Of a DNA stretch of 64,000 nucleotides, positions 1 to 7,445 are shown in pieces (the first letter of the stretch is position 1; each line of letters begins with the position of its first letter). The DNA lies in contig JAJQRF010000002.1 in assembly GCA_021228405.1 (NCBI GenBank), positions 620,001 through 684,000 on the forward strand, written 5' to 3'. The notes beneath the pieces are model-generated. The model had not been told where the DNA came from and searched no databases. It was given only the letters and a program-made list of their open reading frames with translations. Source of the DNA: Pyrinomonadaceae bacterium. Its GTDB lineage: Bacteria; Acidobacteriota; Blastocatellia; Pyrinomonadales; Pyrinomonadaceae. The position numbers and the translations under genes were made by a program.

Positions 1-2
1 CC

Positions 3-1703
3 GATACTACTGAGGCTGTAGAATTTCTTAATTCAGCTGCCAAAATATGGCGTAGCTGTGGCAAATACTGTGCGGCGGGTTTTGCCATGTCAAGATGTTC
101 GATGATTCTTTGGGAGAAGGAAGAAAGATCAATCGAGTATTCTGTTGAGGCTATAAAGGATTATCGGAATTGCATTGAGAATGCTCCTCCAAATATTTTT
201 GAAGGAATAGTGGCTATCCATTGTTGGATACAGCAGCTTAAACAAGTAATGCCTAATGCTTCTAACAGCGGTGATTTAAATGAAACTGTTGGGAAATTAC
301 GTACAAAACTTGCACAGTTACTTACAGAACACTTTCAGCAGTCCGCCGATGCTCAATACTATCTCGTAAAAGGATTTTCTGTCAGAACTAATTTCAAGGA
401 CGATTGGGAAGCTGAATTTAATAACAAAAGCATAAATGACCGTTCTACAACTTGGTCTACTGAATTTTTCAACATAGGATTATCACCAGCCTTTAGTTTG
501 TTTCTTGAGACCGCAGACTATGAAGCAGCTAATAACATAATTATTCAATTTGAAAATTCTTTTGACAATATAAGTTTAAAGGGCTGGCGTTCAGCGGTTC
601 AGGGTTTTGCTAATCCGCAAGCTTCCCCGGAAAAGTTTGCTGAGGCTGCTGATATATTTGCTCAAGATACTCATCCAGGCTTTGAAGAAGTTAGAAAAAG
701 AGGAATGTGGGATTCAACCAATATTGAGTTGTGGGCTAAATACTTCAAAGCACGATCTGAATTGGCTTATGCTATTGAGTTTCCTGAACAAGCGAAAGAA
801 CATATTATTAATGCAGCAAAATGTTTTGAGAACAAAGGTTTAGGCTGGCTCGATCCAAATGTTTCAAGATTCAAAATATTAGTTCAAACGTTAGCCAGAT
901 TAGTAGGCAATGAAGAATCAATAAGTTTTGAAGAAGCAAAAGAGCAACTTTTTCATACCTCTATTTTTCTAGGAGAATACGAAAGCGATGCTTTCACATC
1001 AACCTTTTTAGATTTGTCTTTTCAATCACTAAAAGGATTCGAGACAGACCCTGCAACGGAAATTACCACAGGACGGTTAACAAAAGCGTTGGACGCTTTA
1101 TCCAAAATTCCACTTTTAGGTCAAGATGCGATACAAAGTGCAATTCCTTTTATTGGAAAAAATGCCTTAGAGAAAGTTCTTGGCTTAAATCAAACTTGGA
1201 TTCATCGAACTTTAGAAAATATAACTGATGAAAATTCAGTATTACAAAAAATTATACTCCGCTTGTTGCAAGCTTCAATACCTTCATATGCACAAATTCG
1301 GCAAGGTCCGCTTGAGTATGGAAAGGATATCGTTGTTCTTATAGAGGAAGAAGGAAAATTTACTCTGCGAATGTATCAGGTTAAGTGCGGCGACATCAAT
1401 ATGTCGAAGTGGAGAGAAGCACGTAATGAATTAGAAGAAGCTTTTTTGGTTAAGTTGCCCTCTTTACAGATTAATGAACAAGTAGATAAAACCGAAGTAA
1501 TACTTATTTGTAATGGTCATGCCAAACCTAGTGTTGAACCTGTCATGGATGGTTGGTTTAAAGAACAATCAAAGATTTATGGCAGAGTATTTAGGTTTAT
1601 ACATTTAGATGGTTTTGTTTCTTGGATTTTGAAAGATCGTTTAGTAAGTGAATTTAAATCCGCTTTATCTGAATTAAATTTGAAGCCTTTCATAGAAAAC
1701 TAG
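3..1703 (+). CDS. Partial helical-repeat protein with nuclease-like C-terminal domain
   Basis: The frame is open to the left edge of the window, so the gene starts outside; the first internal ATG (base 87) is not a convincing start. Most of the protein is alpha-helical and looks like degenerate TPR-type repeats. The C-terminal 130 residues change character: a G-K-D motif (about 1318-1328) followed by a Q-V-K motif (about 1378-1386) between predicted beta strands resembles the D...(E/Q)xK core of PD-(D/E)XK nucleases of the Mrr/NERD type. The gene is AT-rich and lies inside the presumed Tn7-like element ending at 2474, where defence genes are common. Function is not recognised; a defence nuclease with a helical sensor is an inference. 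Confidence 0.6.
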   Translation, partial: DTTEAVEFLNSAAKIWRSCGKYCAAGFAMSRCSMILWEKEERSIEYSVEAIKDYRNCIENAPPNIFEGIVAIHCWIQQLKQVMPNASNSGDLNETVGKLRTKLAQLLTEHFQQSADAQYYLVKGFSVRTNFKDDWEAEFNNKSINDRSTTWSTEFFNIGLSPAFSLFLETADYEAANNIIIQFENSFDNISLKGWRSAVQGFANPQASPEKFAEAADIFAQDTHPGFEEVRKRGMWDSTNIELWAKYFKARSELAYAIEFPEQAKEHIINAAKCFENKGLGWLDPNVSRFKILVQTLARLVGNEESISFEEAKEQLFHTSIFLGEYESDAFTSTFLDLSFQSLKGFETDPATEITTGRLTKALDALSKIPLLGQDAIQSAIPFIGKNALEKVLGLNQTWIHRTLENITDENSVLQKIILRLLQASIPSYAQIRQGPLEYGKDIVVLIEEEGKFTLRMYQVKCGDINMSKWREARNELEEAFLVKLPSLQINEQVDKTEVILICNGHAKPSVEPVMDGWFKEQSKIYGRVFRFIHLDGFVSWILKDRLVSEFKSALSELNLKPFIEN

Positions 1704-1880
1704 GCTTCATTAAATTTAAGATTCCCACATTAAGGTTGAGTATTTGATTATAATATTAGACAATAGAGAAACGAATAACTTACCTATAATTAATACCTAA
1801 AAATCGCCCAGTTTTATTTTCCTACAAATTCAACTCCGTATTTTTCTACGGACATTAGAAATCAACGATTTCAATTTAGG

Positions 1881-1915
1881 AATCGCGCTAATTGCATGCG
1901 CGATTATTTTATTTT
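1881..1915 (+). terminator. Intrinsic terminator after the partial nuclease-like gene
   Basis: An 8-bp perfect GC-rich stem (AATCGCGC, 1881-1888, with GCGCGATT, 1898-1905) is followed directly by a T-rich run on the plus strand. It lies 178 bases after the stop codon of the upstream gene. Confidence 0.6.
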
Positions 1916-1923
1916 TATTGGTA

Positions 1924-1956
1924 AAATCCGGGAACTCCACTTAAGTTCCCGGATTT
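1924..1956. terminator. 13-bp hairpin
   Basis: Perfect 13-bp inverted repeat (1924-1936 with 1944-1956) with a 7-base loop. The arms begin and end in A/T runs, so it could act as a terminator in either direction, or as a structural element in the leader of the small peptide that follows. Confidence 0.5.
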
Positions 1957-2058
1957 CATTAGGCAGGTGCCTAATACCGAGTCCAACGGCAAGTCACTGA
2001 TACAAGATAATTTACCGACAGTCAAGTTGTATTTGGCATCTCCCAAGCAGGAGATAAA

Positions 2059-2136
2059 ATGAAAATACTCAAAATTATTTTGAGGTTGCTCGCGGTTATT
2101 CTAACGATTTTGTTTTCAGTTACAATCACAGGCTAA
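2059..2136 (+). CDS. 25-residue hydrophobic membrane peptide, toxin-like
   Basis: An ATG follows a good ribosome site (CAGGAG, 5 bases upstream). The 25-residue product has a Lys-rich N-terminus (M-K-I-L-K) and then a continuous Leu/Ile/Val stretch long enough for one membrane helix, ending T-I-T-G. Directly downstream is a very strong 20-bp terminator hairpin, and upstream are folded leader sequences. Size, composition and architecture match type I toxin peptides such as the Ibs/TisB/Ldr groups, although I recognise no specific family. No antisense antitoxin RNA is proven. It lies within the element that ends at 2474, where a small addiction module would fit. Confidence 0.5.
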   Translation: MKILKIILRLLAVILTILFSVTITG

Positions 2137-2143
2137 TCATCAA

Positions 2144-2187
2144 GATAGCAAAAAGGGCAGAAATACATTTCTGCCCTTTTTGCTATC
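2144..2187. terminator. Strong bidirectional terminator, 20-bp stem
   Basis: Perfect 20-bp inverted repeat (2144-2163 with 2168-2187) around a 4-base loop. Each strand shows a GC-rich core (GGGCAG/CTGCCC) flanked by A5/T5 runs. It starts eight bases after the stop codon of the 25-residue peptide gene and insulates it from the transposon end downstream. Confidence 0.75.
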
Positions 2188-2389
2188 TAAATTGAGAAAA
2201 CTGAATCTTCAACAAAAATTAAACACAGATATTGATCGTTGAACAACTAGAGGTATATAAGTATCGATTATGTAACTATATTTGGTAAATCTTGATTTCC
2301 GAAATACATTTCTTACAAAAACTTGCTTCAATTCTTAGTTTACGAGAATATTAAAAACTCAAATCATTGAAAATAAAACAGTAGTGCAA

Positions 2390-2474
2390 CTTATGGTGTA
2401 TTTCATTTCAACTTATGGTGTATATTTGACCAACTTATGGTGTGAAAATTTCAACTTGTGGTTAATCGTGCACA
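2390..2474. mobile_element. Probable right end of a second Tn7-like element
   Basis: Three direct copies of CAACTTATGGTGT occur within 60 bases (about 2389, 2409 and 2431), followed by a diverged copy (CAACTTGTGG, 2452-2461). The array finishes in ...GTGCACA at 2474, i.e. TGTGCAC read inward on the other strand. Repeated transposase sites next to a terminal TGT/ACA is the organisation of Tn7-family ends, and the complete element at 12,886-42,398 ends the same way. The partner end and the 5-bp duplication (predicted AGGTT, 2475-2479) would lie left of the window. I infer that everything from the left edge to 2474 is cargo of this element. Confidence 0.5.
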
Positions 2475-2541
2475 AGGTTTATCCTGCACCAATAATGATA
2501 TGAAAGTGACAGGAACTTTGAGAAAGGGAGGACTCAAAAAA

Positions 2542-2622
2542 ATGAAAATTGAACTAACAAAAACACAGAAAGAAAAGACGTTTGACTTCAGCATAGCAAA
2601 CAGATTTCACTGGAGTATTTAA
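2542..2622 (+). CDS. Possible 26-residue peptide
   Basis: A short reading frame beginning M-K-I-E-L-T-K with a GGGAGG ribosome site 10 bases upstream. The product is charged, not membrane-like, and no family is recognised. It lies between two repeat arrays and may be chance or the remnant of a longer gene. Confidence 0.22.
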   Translation: MKIELTKTQKEKTFDFSIANRFHWSI

Positions 2623-2750
2623 CATAAACCGTTGTTAATTCTATTTCCAAATAAATTTTGACTTTCGTAATATTTTTGCTACTGTCATCCTATTGAATTA
2701 CCCGTCATGAGGTAGTCAACTATTGAAAATAAAAGGATTACAAAAAGGGA

Positions 2751-2894
2751 GAACTTCAGTTTCCAACTTAATTGCAACACTTAATTTTATGAAAGTTATA
2801 AAAATGAACTTCAGTTTCCAACTTAATTTTAGAAAGGGTAAAAACGGGCTACCTAGAATCAATAACTTACGGGCAGTTCAGTTTCCAACTTAAT
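2751..2894. repeat. Three direct repeats, possible second transposon end
   Basis: TTCAGTTTCCAACTTAATT occurs three times (2755-2773, 2810-2828 and about 2876-2894), with spacers of about 36 and 47 bases. Copies 1 and 2 also share an upstream GAAC. The unequal spacing and lack of cas genes argue against CRISPR. The last copy runs into ...GAAGACA (to 2906), which again reads TGT inward, so this could be the end of another Tn7-like element of a related type; both repeat families contain CAACTTA. Confidence 0.4.
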
Positions 2895-2944
2895 TGCGTG
2901 AAGACAAATTTGTCAATTGCCGAATATTATTTCGAGGATTTAAT

Positions 2945-2980
2945 AAAAAAGTCACCTTATTTGAGGTGACTTTTTTATTT
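2945..2980. terminator. Bidirectional intrinsic terminator
   Basis: Inverted repeat 2945-2957 with 2964-2976 (core GTCACCT/AGGTGAC) with A6 on one side and T6 on the other. It can end transcription of the AAA-ATPase gene arriving from the right (minus strand) and of anything arriving from the left. Confidence 0.7.
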
Positions 2981-3145
2981 AGGATTAGCTTGAATTTGCA
3001 ACATATAGTTAGCCGGCAAAAGTTTATTATTGTCACAAATTAAAATATTAATTTCGCTGAAAGTCAGATCGAACTGCCTTATGCTTATTTATGAAAATTT
3101 GCGGACAGTTTTTACTGCTCCCAAATTCAAGGCAGCTTATCTCTG

Positions 3146-3949
3146 CTAAATGATCGTCGTGACGATTTCCCGAATACTTCTTTGTAATTCGCGGTCGTCA
3201 GTGATCGGGGAACAGAGCGCGACTTCTGCCGCCGCGACGGGTGAAATTCCTTTGGCGATCATTTGGGCGGCGTAAATCAAGAGTCTGGTCGAAACGCCTT
3301 CTTCGAGTCCGTGTCCGCGCAGATTTCTGACCTTTTGACCGATTTTTACGAGGTCTTGCGCAGTTTGCGAATCGATACCGCCTTCTTTGGCGACGATTTC
3401 GGCTTCATCTTCGGCGTTCGGATAATCAAATTCCATGGCGACAAAACGTTGTCTGGTCGATTGTTTCAAATCCTTCAAGATCGATTGATAACCCGGATTA
3501 TATGAAACGACGAGCATAAATTCGGGCGGTGCTTCGATCACCGTTCCACGTTTTTCGATGGGTAAACGGCGGCGGTCGTCGGTCAAAGGATGGATAATAA
3601 CGACCGTGTCTTTGCGCGCTTCGACGACTTCGTCGAGATAGCAGATCGCGCCCGCACGCACAGCGGTCGTGAGCGGTCCGTCGTGCCAGATGGTTTCTTC
3701 GCCTTCGAGCAAAAAACGTCCGACGAGATCGGTCGCCGACAAATCTTCATGGCACGCGACCGTTATCAAAGGACGGTTCATCCGGTGCGCCATATATTCG
3801 ACAAAACGCGTCTTTCCACAGCCTGTCGGACCTTTGAGCATCACAGGCAATTTTGCCGCGTAAGCTGCCTCGAAAAGCTCGACTTCCTGATTGATCGGCA
3901 GGTAATAAGGTTCGTTATCGACTTTGTATTTTTCAACTGCTAGTTCCAT
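3146..3949 (-). CDS. NorQ/CbbQ/MoxR-type AAA ATPase
   Basis: A 267-residue AAA+ ATPase. Walker A is G-P-T-G-C-G-K-T at residues 40-47 and Walker B is A-I-C-Y-L-D-E at about 101-107; the C-terminal half has the helical lid typical of the NirQ/NorQ/CbbQ branch. Members are chaperone-like motors that work with a VWA-domain partner (NorD, CbbO) to activate metalloenzymes such as NO reductase or Rubisco. Length fits the family. No VWA partner or client enzyme lies within the window: downstream is only the terminator and transposon ends. The partner could lie further left, beyond inserted DNA, or the gene may stand alone. The client is unknown. Confidence 0.85.
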   Translation of the reverse strand: MELAVEKYKVDNEPYYLPINQEVELFEAAYAAKLPVMLKGPTGCGKTRFVEYMAHRMNRPLITVACHEDLSATDLVGRFLLEGEETIWHDGPLTTAVRAGAICYLDEVVEARKDTVVIIHPLTDDRRRLPIEKRGTVIEAPPEFMLVVSYNPGYQSILKDLKQSTRQRFVAMEFDYPNAEDEAEIVAKEGGIDSQTAQDLVKIGQKVRNLRGHGLEEGVSTRLLIYAAQMIAKGISPVAAAEVALCSPITDDRELQRSIREIVTTII

Positions 3950-4095
3950 AGATAGTTTAATTAAATCACAAAAAAATCAGATGAACACTTTTGCATTCAT
4001 CTCTTTATATAAAATTAAATTTGACAAATCCTCTGCAAATGATCGAATTTGTATCGTCAGGATTCAATTATAACTTTGAAGATAAGGACGCAAAA

Positions 4096-4521
4096 ATGAG
4101 AAAAAGTAAAATTTTATTGATCGGTTTGATAAGCTTATGTTTTTTATTCGATGCAGTCGGTGTTTCGGCACAGACAAAGATCGATGTTTTCTGGAAAAAA
4201 TTTAAGGCGGCAGTTACGAAAAAAGATAAATCCGCCGTCGCCGCAATGTCGAAATTACCTGTTTCAATGCCTTACGGCGTGAGATCGGTCAAGACGAAAG
4301 CCGAATTTTTACGGCGTTATAACGAGATATTTTACGGCGAAGCCGATGCCGCGAAATGTTTCAAGACTTCGCCGCTCAACAAAGTTTCGGCGACACGCTA
4401 CGAGGTTTCGTGCGGTTTCCGTAAAGACACGATCGGCGACGGCGGCGAACCTCTCGTTTACACCTTTGAATTAACGAAATCGGGCTGGAAATTTACGAGC
4501 TTCGACAACATTAATGAATAA
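4096..4521 (+). CDS. Secreted NTF2/SnoaL-like hypothetical protein
   Basis: I start at the ATG at 4096 rather than the in-frame ATG at 3991, because it gives a clean signal peptide (M-R-K-S-K, hydrophobic core, cleavage near V-S-A-Q) and follows an AAGGA-like ribosome site. The 141-residue product has a mature part of about 115 residues with the helix-then-curved-sheet pattern of NTF2/SnoaL or DUF4440-type domains. No catalytic residues can be assigned. It is divergent from the AAA ATPase gene and followed by a palindromic repeat. Confidence 0.6.
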   Translation: MRKSKILLIGLISLCFLFDAVGVSAQTKIDVFWKKFKAAVTKKDKSAVAAMSKLPVSMPYGVRSVKTKAEFLRRYNEIFYGEADAAKCFKTSPLNKVSATRYEVSCGFRKDTIGDGGEPLVYTFELTKSGWKFTSFDNINE

Positions 4522-4600
4522 TTGATACCGAATAGTTGATAATTGATAATAAAAAGGAAACTTCTCTTATTTTCAATTATCAATTATTCACTATCAATTC
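4521..4600. repeat. AT-rich palindromic intergenic repeat
   Basis: Imperfect inverted repeat built from ATTGATA/TATCAAT units (GATAATTGATAAT on the left arm, ATTATCAATT on the right). It fills the gap between two convergent genes and can act as a terminator hairpin. Similar palindromes occur at other host intergenic sites. Confidence 0.6.
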
Positions 4601-5630
4601 TCTCTATTCCTTCGATTTCCAGAATCAAATCTGCGCCGTAGCATTTAGCGGGTGTTTGAAAGCCGGGACAGAAATTTCCGTCGAGAATTTTTTCGGCGAT
4701 TTTTAGTGCGGTCAAGGCAGTCATCGTGTAGCCTTCCATTCCGATCTGTTCGGCTTTGACGACGTTTCCGTCTGCGTCGGACGCTTCGCCCCAGAGATAG
4801 GTTTTGCCTTTTTCGCGTTCTTCGTCCGATGGTCCGCCAGACGGAATTTGTCTGATCGCAAAGTTCTTAAAAGATTCGAGCGACATCAGCCAACCGAGAT
4901 AGCGCGAAAGCCTGAGCATCGCGATATTCGATTCGGGTAGAACGGTAAAAACCTCGATGTTCGGAATTCCGGTCGAATAAAATGCCGTCGAAACATCGCC
5001 CCACGGAATAGTGACGGCTTTCATCTTCTTTGCGCCCAGATCGATTTCCTTCGTTTTATAAGCCGCCGGAACGCTTTTTATCGCGCCGTTTTCACGAATC
5101 GCGCCGCCTTTGCCGAGATTCATCGTCATTGTCGCCTGTGTGCCGTGCGAAATCTTGCCCAAACCATAAAATGTCAACGTCAGATTGGTCGCGGACGGCA
5201 GACGGTCTTTTAAATGTTTCGCAAGACAGTCCGACGGCACCACGTCGAACCCGACACCGGACATAATCATAATTCCTTCGGCTTTTGCCTGTGCGTCACG
5301 CGCCGCCATTTCTTCAAAAACCGAGATTTCGCCCGTGATGTCGAGATAATGTTTCCCGTTTCGCAGACACGCTTCGACCATTCGTTGCGAAGTCAGCGAA
5401 AAAGGTCCGGCGCAATGCAGAACGAACCCGACTTCGCCCAAAACTTCGTCGAGCTTGGCGGTTTCTTCCAATGAAAAAACGCGAAACTCGAAACCGTGCG
5501 CGGTTGCGACTTCTTCAACCTTTTTCGCGTTTCTTCCTGCCAGAATCGGTTTCAAACCGCGGTCGGCGGCGAATCTTGCGATCAGTTCACCAGTGTAACC
5601 GTTTGCGCCGTAGATCAGAAAAGTTTGCAT
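4584..5630 (-). CDS. Saccharopine dehydrogenase-like NAD(P) oxidoreductase
   Basis: A 348-residue protein with an N-terminal Rossmann motif (Y-G-A-N-G-Y-T-G near residues 8-15) and the domain layout of saccharopine dehydrogenase-like enzymes, including the trans-acting enoyl reductases. G-R-N-A-K-K after the second strand suggests NADP use. Substrate cannot be read from the sequence: relatives act in lysine metabolism, lipid synthesis or unknown reactions. It is the last gene of a minus-strand run with YwbE, DinB and Aat, only three bases after the YwbE gene. Confidence 0.75.
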   Translation of the reverse strand: MQTFLIYGANGYTGELIARFAADRGLKPILAGRNAKKVEEVATAHGFEFRVFSLEETAKLDEVLGEVGFVLHCAGPFSLTSQRMVEACLRNGKHYLDITGEISVFEEMAARDAQAKAEGIMIMSGVGFDVVPSDCLAKHLKDRLPSATNLTLTFYGLGKISHGTQATMTMNLGKGGAIRENGAIKSVPAAYKTKEIDLGAKKMKAVTIPWGDVSTAFYSTGIPNIEVFTVLPESNIAMLRLSRYLGWLMSLESFKNFAIRQIPSGGPSDEEREKGKTYLWGEASDADGNVVKAEQIGMEGYTMTALTALKIAEKILDGNFCPGFQTPAKCYGADLILEIEGIERIDSE

Positions 5631-5633
5631 AAT

Positions 5634-5840
5634 TTAGTTTTCCTCTTTCTCCAAAATTTCCTGCACACGCCCGACTTGTCCGTCGGTCAGACGCACCTTT
5701 ATGCCATGCGGGTGAAAGTTTGAATTGGTCAGCAAATCTTTGACGATGCCGACGGTTCGTTTGCCGGTGCGTTGGTCTTGTTTCAGAACGATGGCGACTT
5801 TTAAGCCGGCGCGGATATTTTTTCTTTCACGATTGGGCAT
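5634..5840 (-). CDS. YwbE family protein
   Basis: A 68-residue basic protein matching the YwbE (DUF2196) family over its full length: R-K-N-I-R-A-G near the start, then V-A-I-V-L-K-Q-D-Q-R-T-G and H-P-H-G-I-K-V-R-L. The biochemical role of the family is unknown; the fold is a small beta-barrel-like domain that may bind nucleic acid. The start codon lies directly beside the stop codon of the DinB-like gene, indicating co-transcription. Confidence 0.8.
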   Translation of the reverse strand: MPNRERKNIRAGLKVAIVLKQDQRTGKRTVGIVKDLLTNSNFHPHGIKVRLTDGQVGRVQEILEKEEN

Positions 5841-6308
5841 TTATTTTTTCTCCAAAATCCGCATCAAAAATGCGATCTGTCCGAGATGATAAGCGTTATG
5901 ATCGGCGACAAGCATCGCTTCACGAAAAACGGTTTGCCCTTCGCCATGCGGAATTTTCGCCAGCAAATCGGTGTTTTCATCCGCAATCAGATCGCGCATT
6001 TTCCGTAAATCTTTTAAGACTTGCTCGCACGAACGTTTCCAATCTGCGGCGGTTCCCGCCGATCTGTTCCAGTAACCGTCGGGAAATTCGGGTGAAACGT
6101 GTTTTTCGTTATAGCTGAATTCAACGATGTCGTGCTGTGCGATCCGCAGATGCTCCAACAATTCCCAAGCCGTATGCGGTGCGTTTTCGAGGCTTGTATT
6201 GATTTCTTCGAGCGGAAATTCTTCCAGAACCGTTTTCAGATCGATATGTGCCGAGCGTCCTTCAAGCAATTCGCGCAGATGCGCACGTATTTCTTTTTGC
6301 GTGTCCAT
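5841..6308 (-). CDS. DinB-like four-helix protein
   Basis: A 155-residue DinB/YfiT-type protein. It has the four-helix pattern and the usual metal-binding histidines (H-L-R-I-A-Q-H-D in helix 2, A-D-H-N-A-Y-H-L-G in the last helix). Family members include thiol-dependent transferases for bacillithiol or mycothiol, but most are uncharacterised. It lies between aat and ywbE in a tightly packed minus-strand run. Confidence 0.8.
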   Translation of the reverse strand: MDTQKEIRAHLRELLEGRSAHIDLKTVLEEFPLEEINTSLENAPHTAWELLEHLRIAQHDIVEFSYNEKHVSPEFPDGYWNRSAGTAADWKRSCEQVLKDLRKMRDLIADENTDLLAKIPHGEGQTVFREAMLVADHNAYHLGQIAFLMRILEKK

Positions 6309-6313
6309 AATCT

Positions 6314-7003
6314 TTAAAACAATTTCAATTTTCGCGCCTGCGTTTCCGCAAGCTTTTCCAAAAAATCCCGGCGCGGAATTTCCTTTCCGCCGAGAACTTC
6401 AAAATGCGGTGTCATCACCTGTATGTCGAGCCAGGTTGCGCCGCGCGGTCTGAGATATTCGATCAGATGTAAAAGCGCGAATTTTGACGTGTTCGGGCGT
6501 AGATGAAACATACTTTCACCGCAAAAAACGCCGTTCGCATCAACGCCGTAAAGCCCGCCGACGAGCGTTTCGCCTTCCCAAACTTCGACGCTGTGTGCAC
6601 CGCCGAATTCGTGAAATTTTGTGTATGAACGAATGAAATCAGCCGTGATCCACGTTCCGAAACCGTCTTTGCGCCTGGCTTTCGCACAGTTTTTGATGAC
6701 AGCGGAAAAATCTTTGTCGATAGTGAAGTTGAAATTCGTTTTACTCCATTCCCTGCGCAGGCTTTTCGGAATATGAAGCTCGTCAAATTCTAAAATTGCA
6801 CGATACTCGGGACAAAACCAGGGCAATGGCAAACCGTCGATGTGCCACGGAAAAATTCCGCGTGAGTAGGCGTTTTGCAGATTATCGATAGTCAGATCGC
6901 CGCCGAAGCCGATAATATCGTGAGTATCGTAATAATATTCCCCAACCTTGAGCCAGTCGGAAAATTCGTGCGTGCGCGGATCGGGAAAAGTTATTTCAGT
7001 CAT
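6314..7003 (-). CDS. aat: Leucyl/phenylalanyl-tRNA-protein transferase
   Basis: A 229-residue protein matching Aat over its length: G-G-D-L and the G-I-F-P-W motif early, then V-E-V-W-E-G-E-T-L-V-G-G-L-Y-G in the GNAT-like core and the C-terminal H-F-E-V-L-G-G-K-E-I-P-R. Aat transfers Leu or Phe from aminoacyl-tRNA to N-terminal Arg/Lys of proteins, marking them for ClpS-ClpAP degradation. Length is normal (220-235). It is the first gene of the run with dinB-like, ywbE and the saccharopine dehydrogenase-like gene. Confidence 0.93.
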   Translation of the reverse strand: MTEITFPDPRTHEFSDWLKVGEYYYDTHDIIGFGGDLTIDNLQNAYSRGIFPWHIDGLPLPWFCPEYRAILEFDELHIPKSLRREWSKTNFNFTIDKDFSAVIKNCAKARRKDGFGTWITADFIRSYTKFHEFGGAHSVEVWEGETLVGGLYGVDANGVFCGESMFHLRPNTSKFALLHLIEYLRPRGATWLDIQVMTPHFEVLGGKEIPRRDFLEKLAETQARKLKLF

Positions 7004-7445
7004 TTTCGGAGCAAATTCTCAAAGTTTCTGTTTAACCAAAATAACAAATTTAACTAAGTAAAGAAAATGAAAGGATTTATTAACCGCCGATTGCCAATCC
7101 GTTTTTGGATAATTTCAAAATCACTGAATTTTGGCAATTTCGTGCGTGATCCGACTTTGTTCGCAAATCGGCTTTGCTGAAATAATCTGCTCCGGTTTTT
7201 TATCCGGCGAAAACTTTTTTGCGATTTTCCGAAGGTAAATTGCTTTAGCCATCTGTTCTGATTTGTTTTTAATTGAATAATTTAACTTGAAACAAGATAC
7301 AGAGGCAGTTGAACGTTACTGCCCTGATTCTATTGATAGAGTCAGGGCAGTTTATAAAAAAACTCCAGTTTACAAGCGGGTTTCGGAATGGTAAATCCTG
7401 ATCCCGACACTTAAACGCTTCGCGAAGAAAAATCAGGAAAATTAT
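7004..7445. other. Non-coding gap upstream of aat
   Basis: No gene is supported here. The gap holds the aat promoter region (minus strand), a small hairpin CCGG-T6-ATCCGG near 7194-7208, and a strong hairpin at 7318-7351 listed separately. Confidence 0.5.
7318..7351. terminator. 14-bp hairpin, probable terminator
   Basis: Inverted repeat 7318-7331 with 7338-7351 (ACTGCCCTGATTCT with AGAGTCAGGGCAGT, one G-T pair) and a 6-base loop. It lies 95 bases past the end of the carbonic-anhydrase-like gene. There is no good T run, so terminator function is probable but not certain. Confidence 0.5.

Larger units (their letters stand above)
1704..2058. other. Intergenic region with two hairpins
   Basis: No gene is seen between the partial nuclease-like gene and the 25-residue peptide gene. 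The stretch holds two clear hairpins, listed separately, and a short six-base-stem hairpin near 1835-1852. A small inverted repeat (AGGCAGGTGCCT) lies at 1961-1972, so the leader of the downstream small peptide is probably a folded RNA. Confidence 0.5.

Noticed and set aside
2751-2894. Three repeats resembling a mini CRISPR array
   Set aside because: Spacers are unequal (about 36 and 47 bases), the repeat is short and AT-rich, and no cas gene or leader is present.
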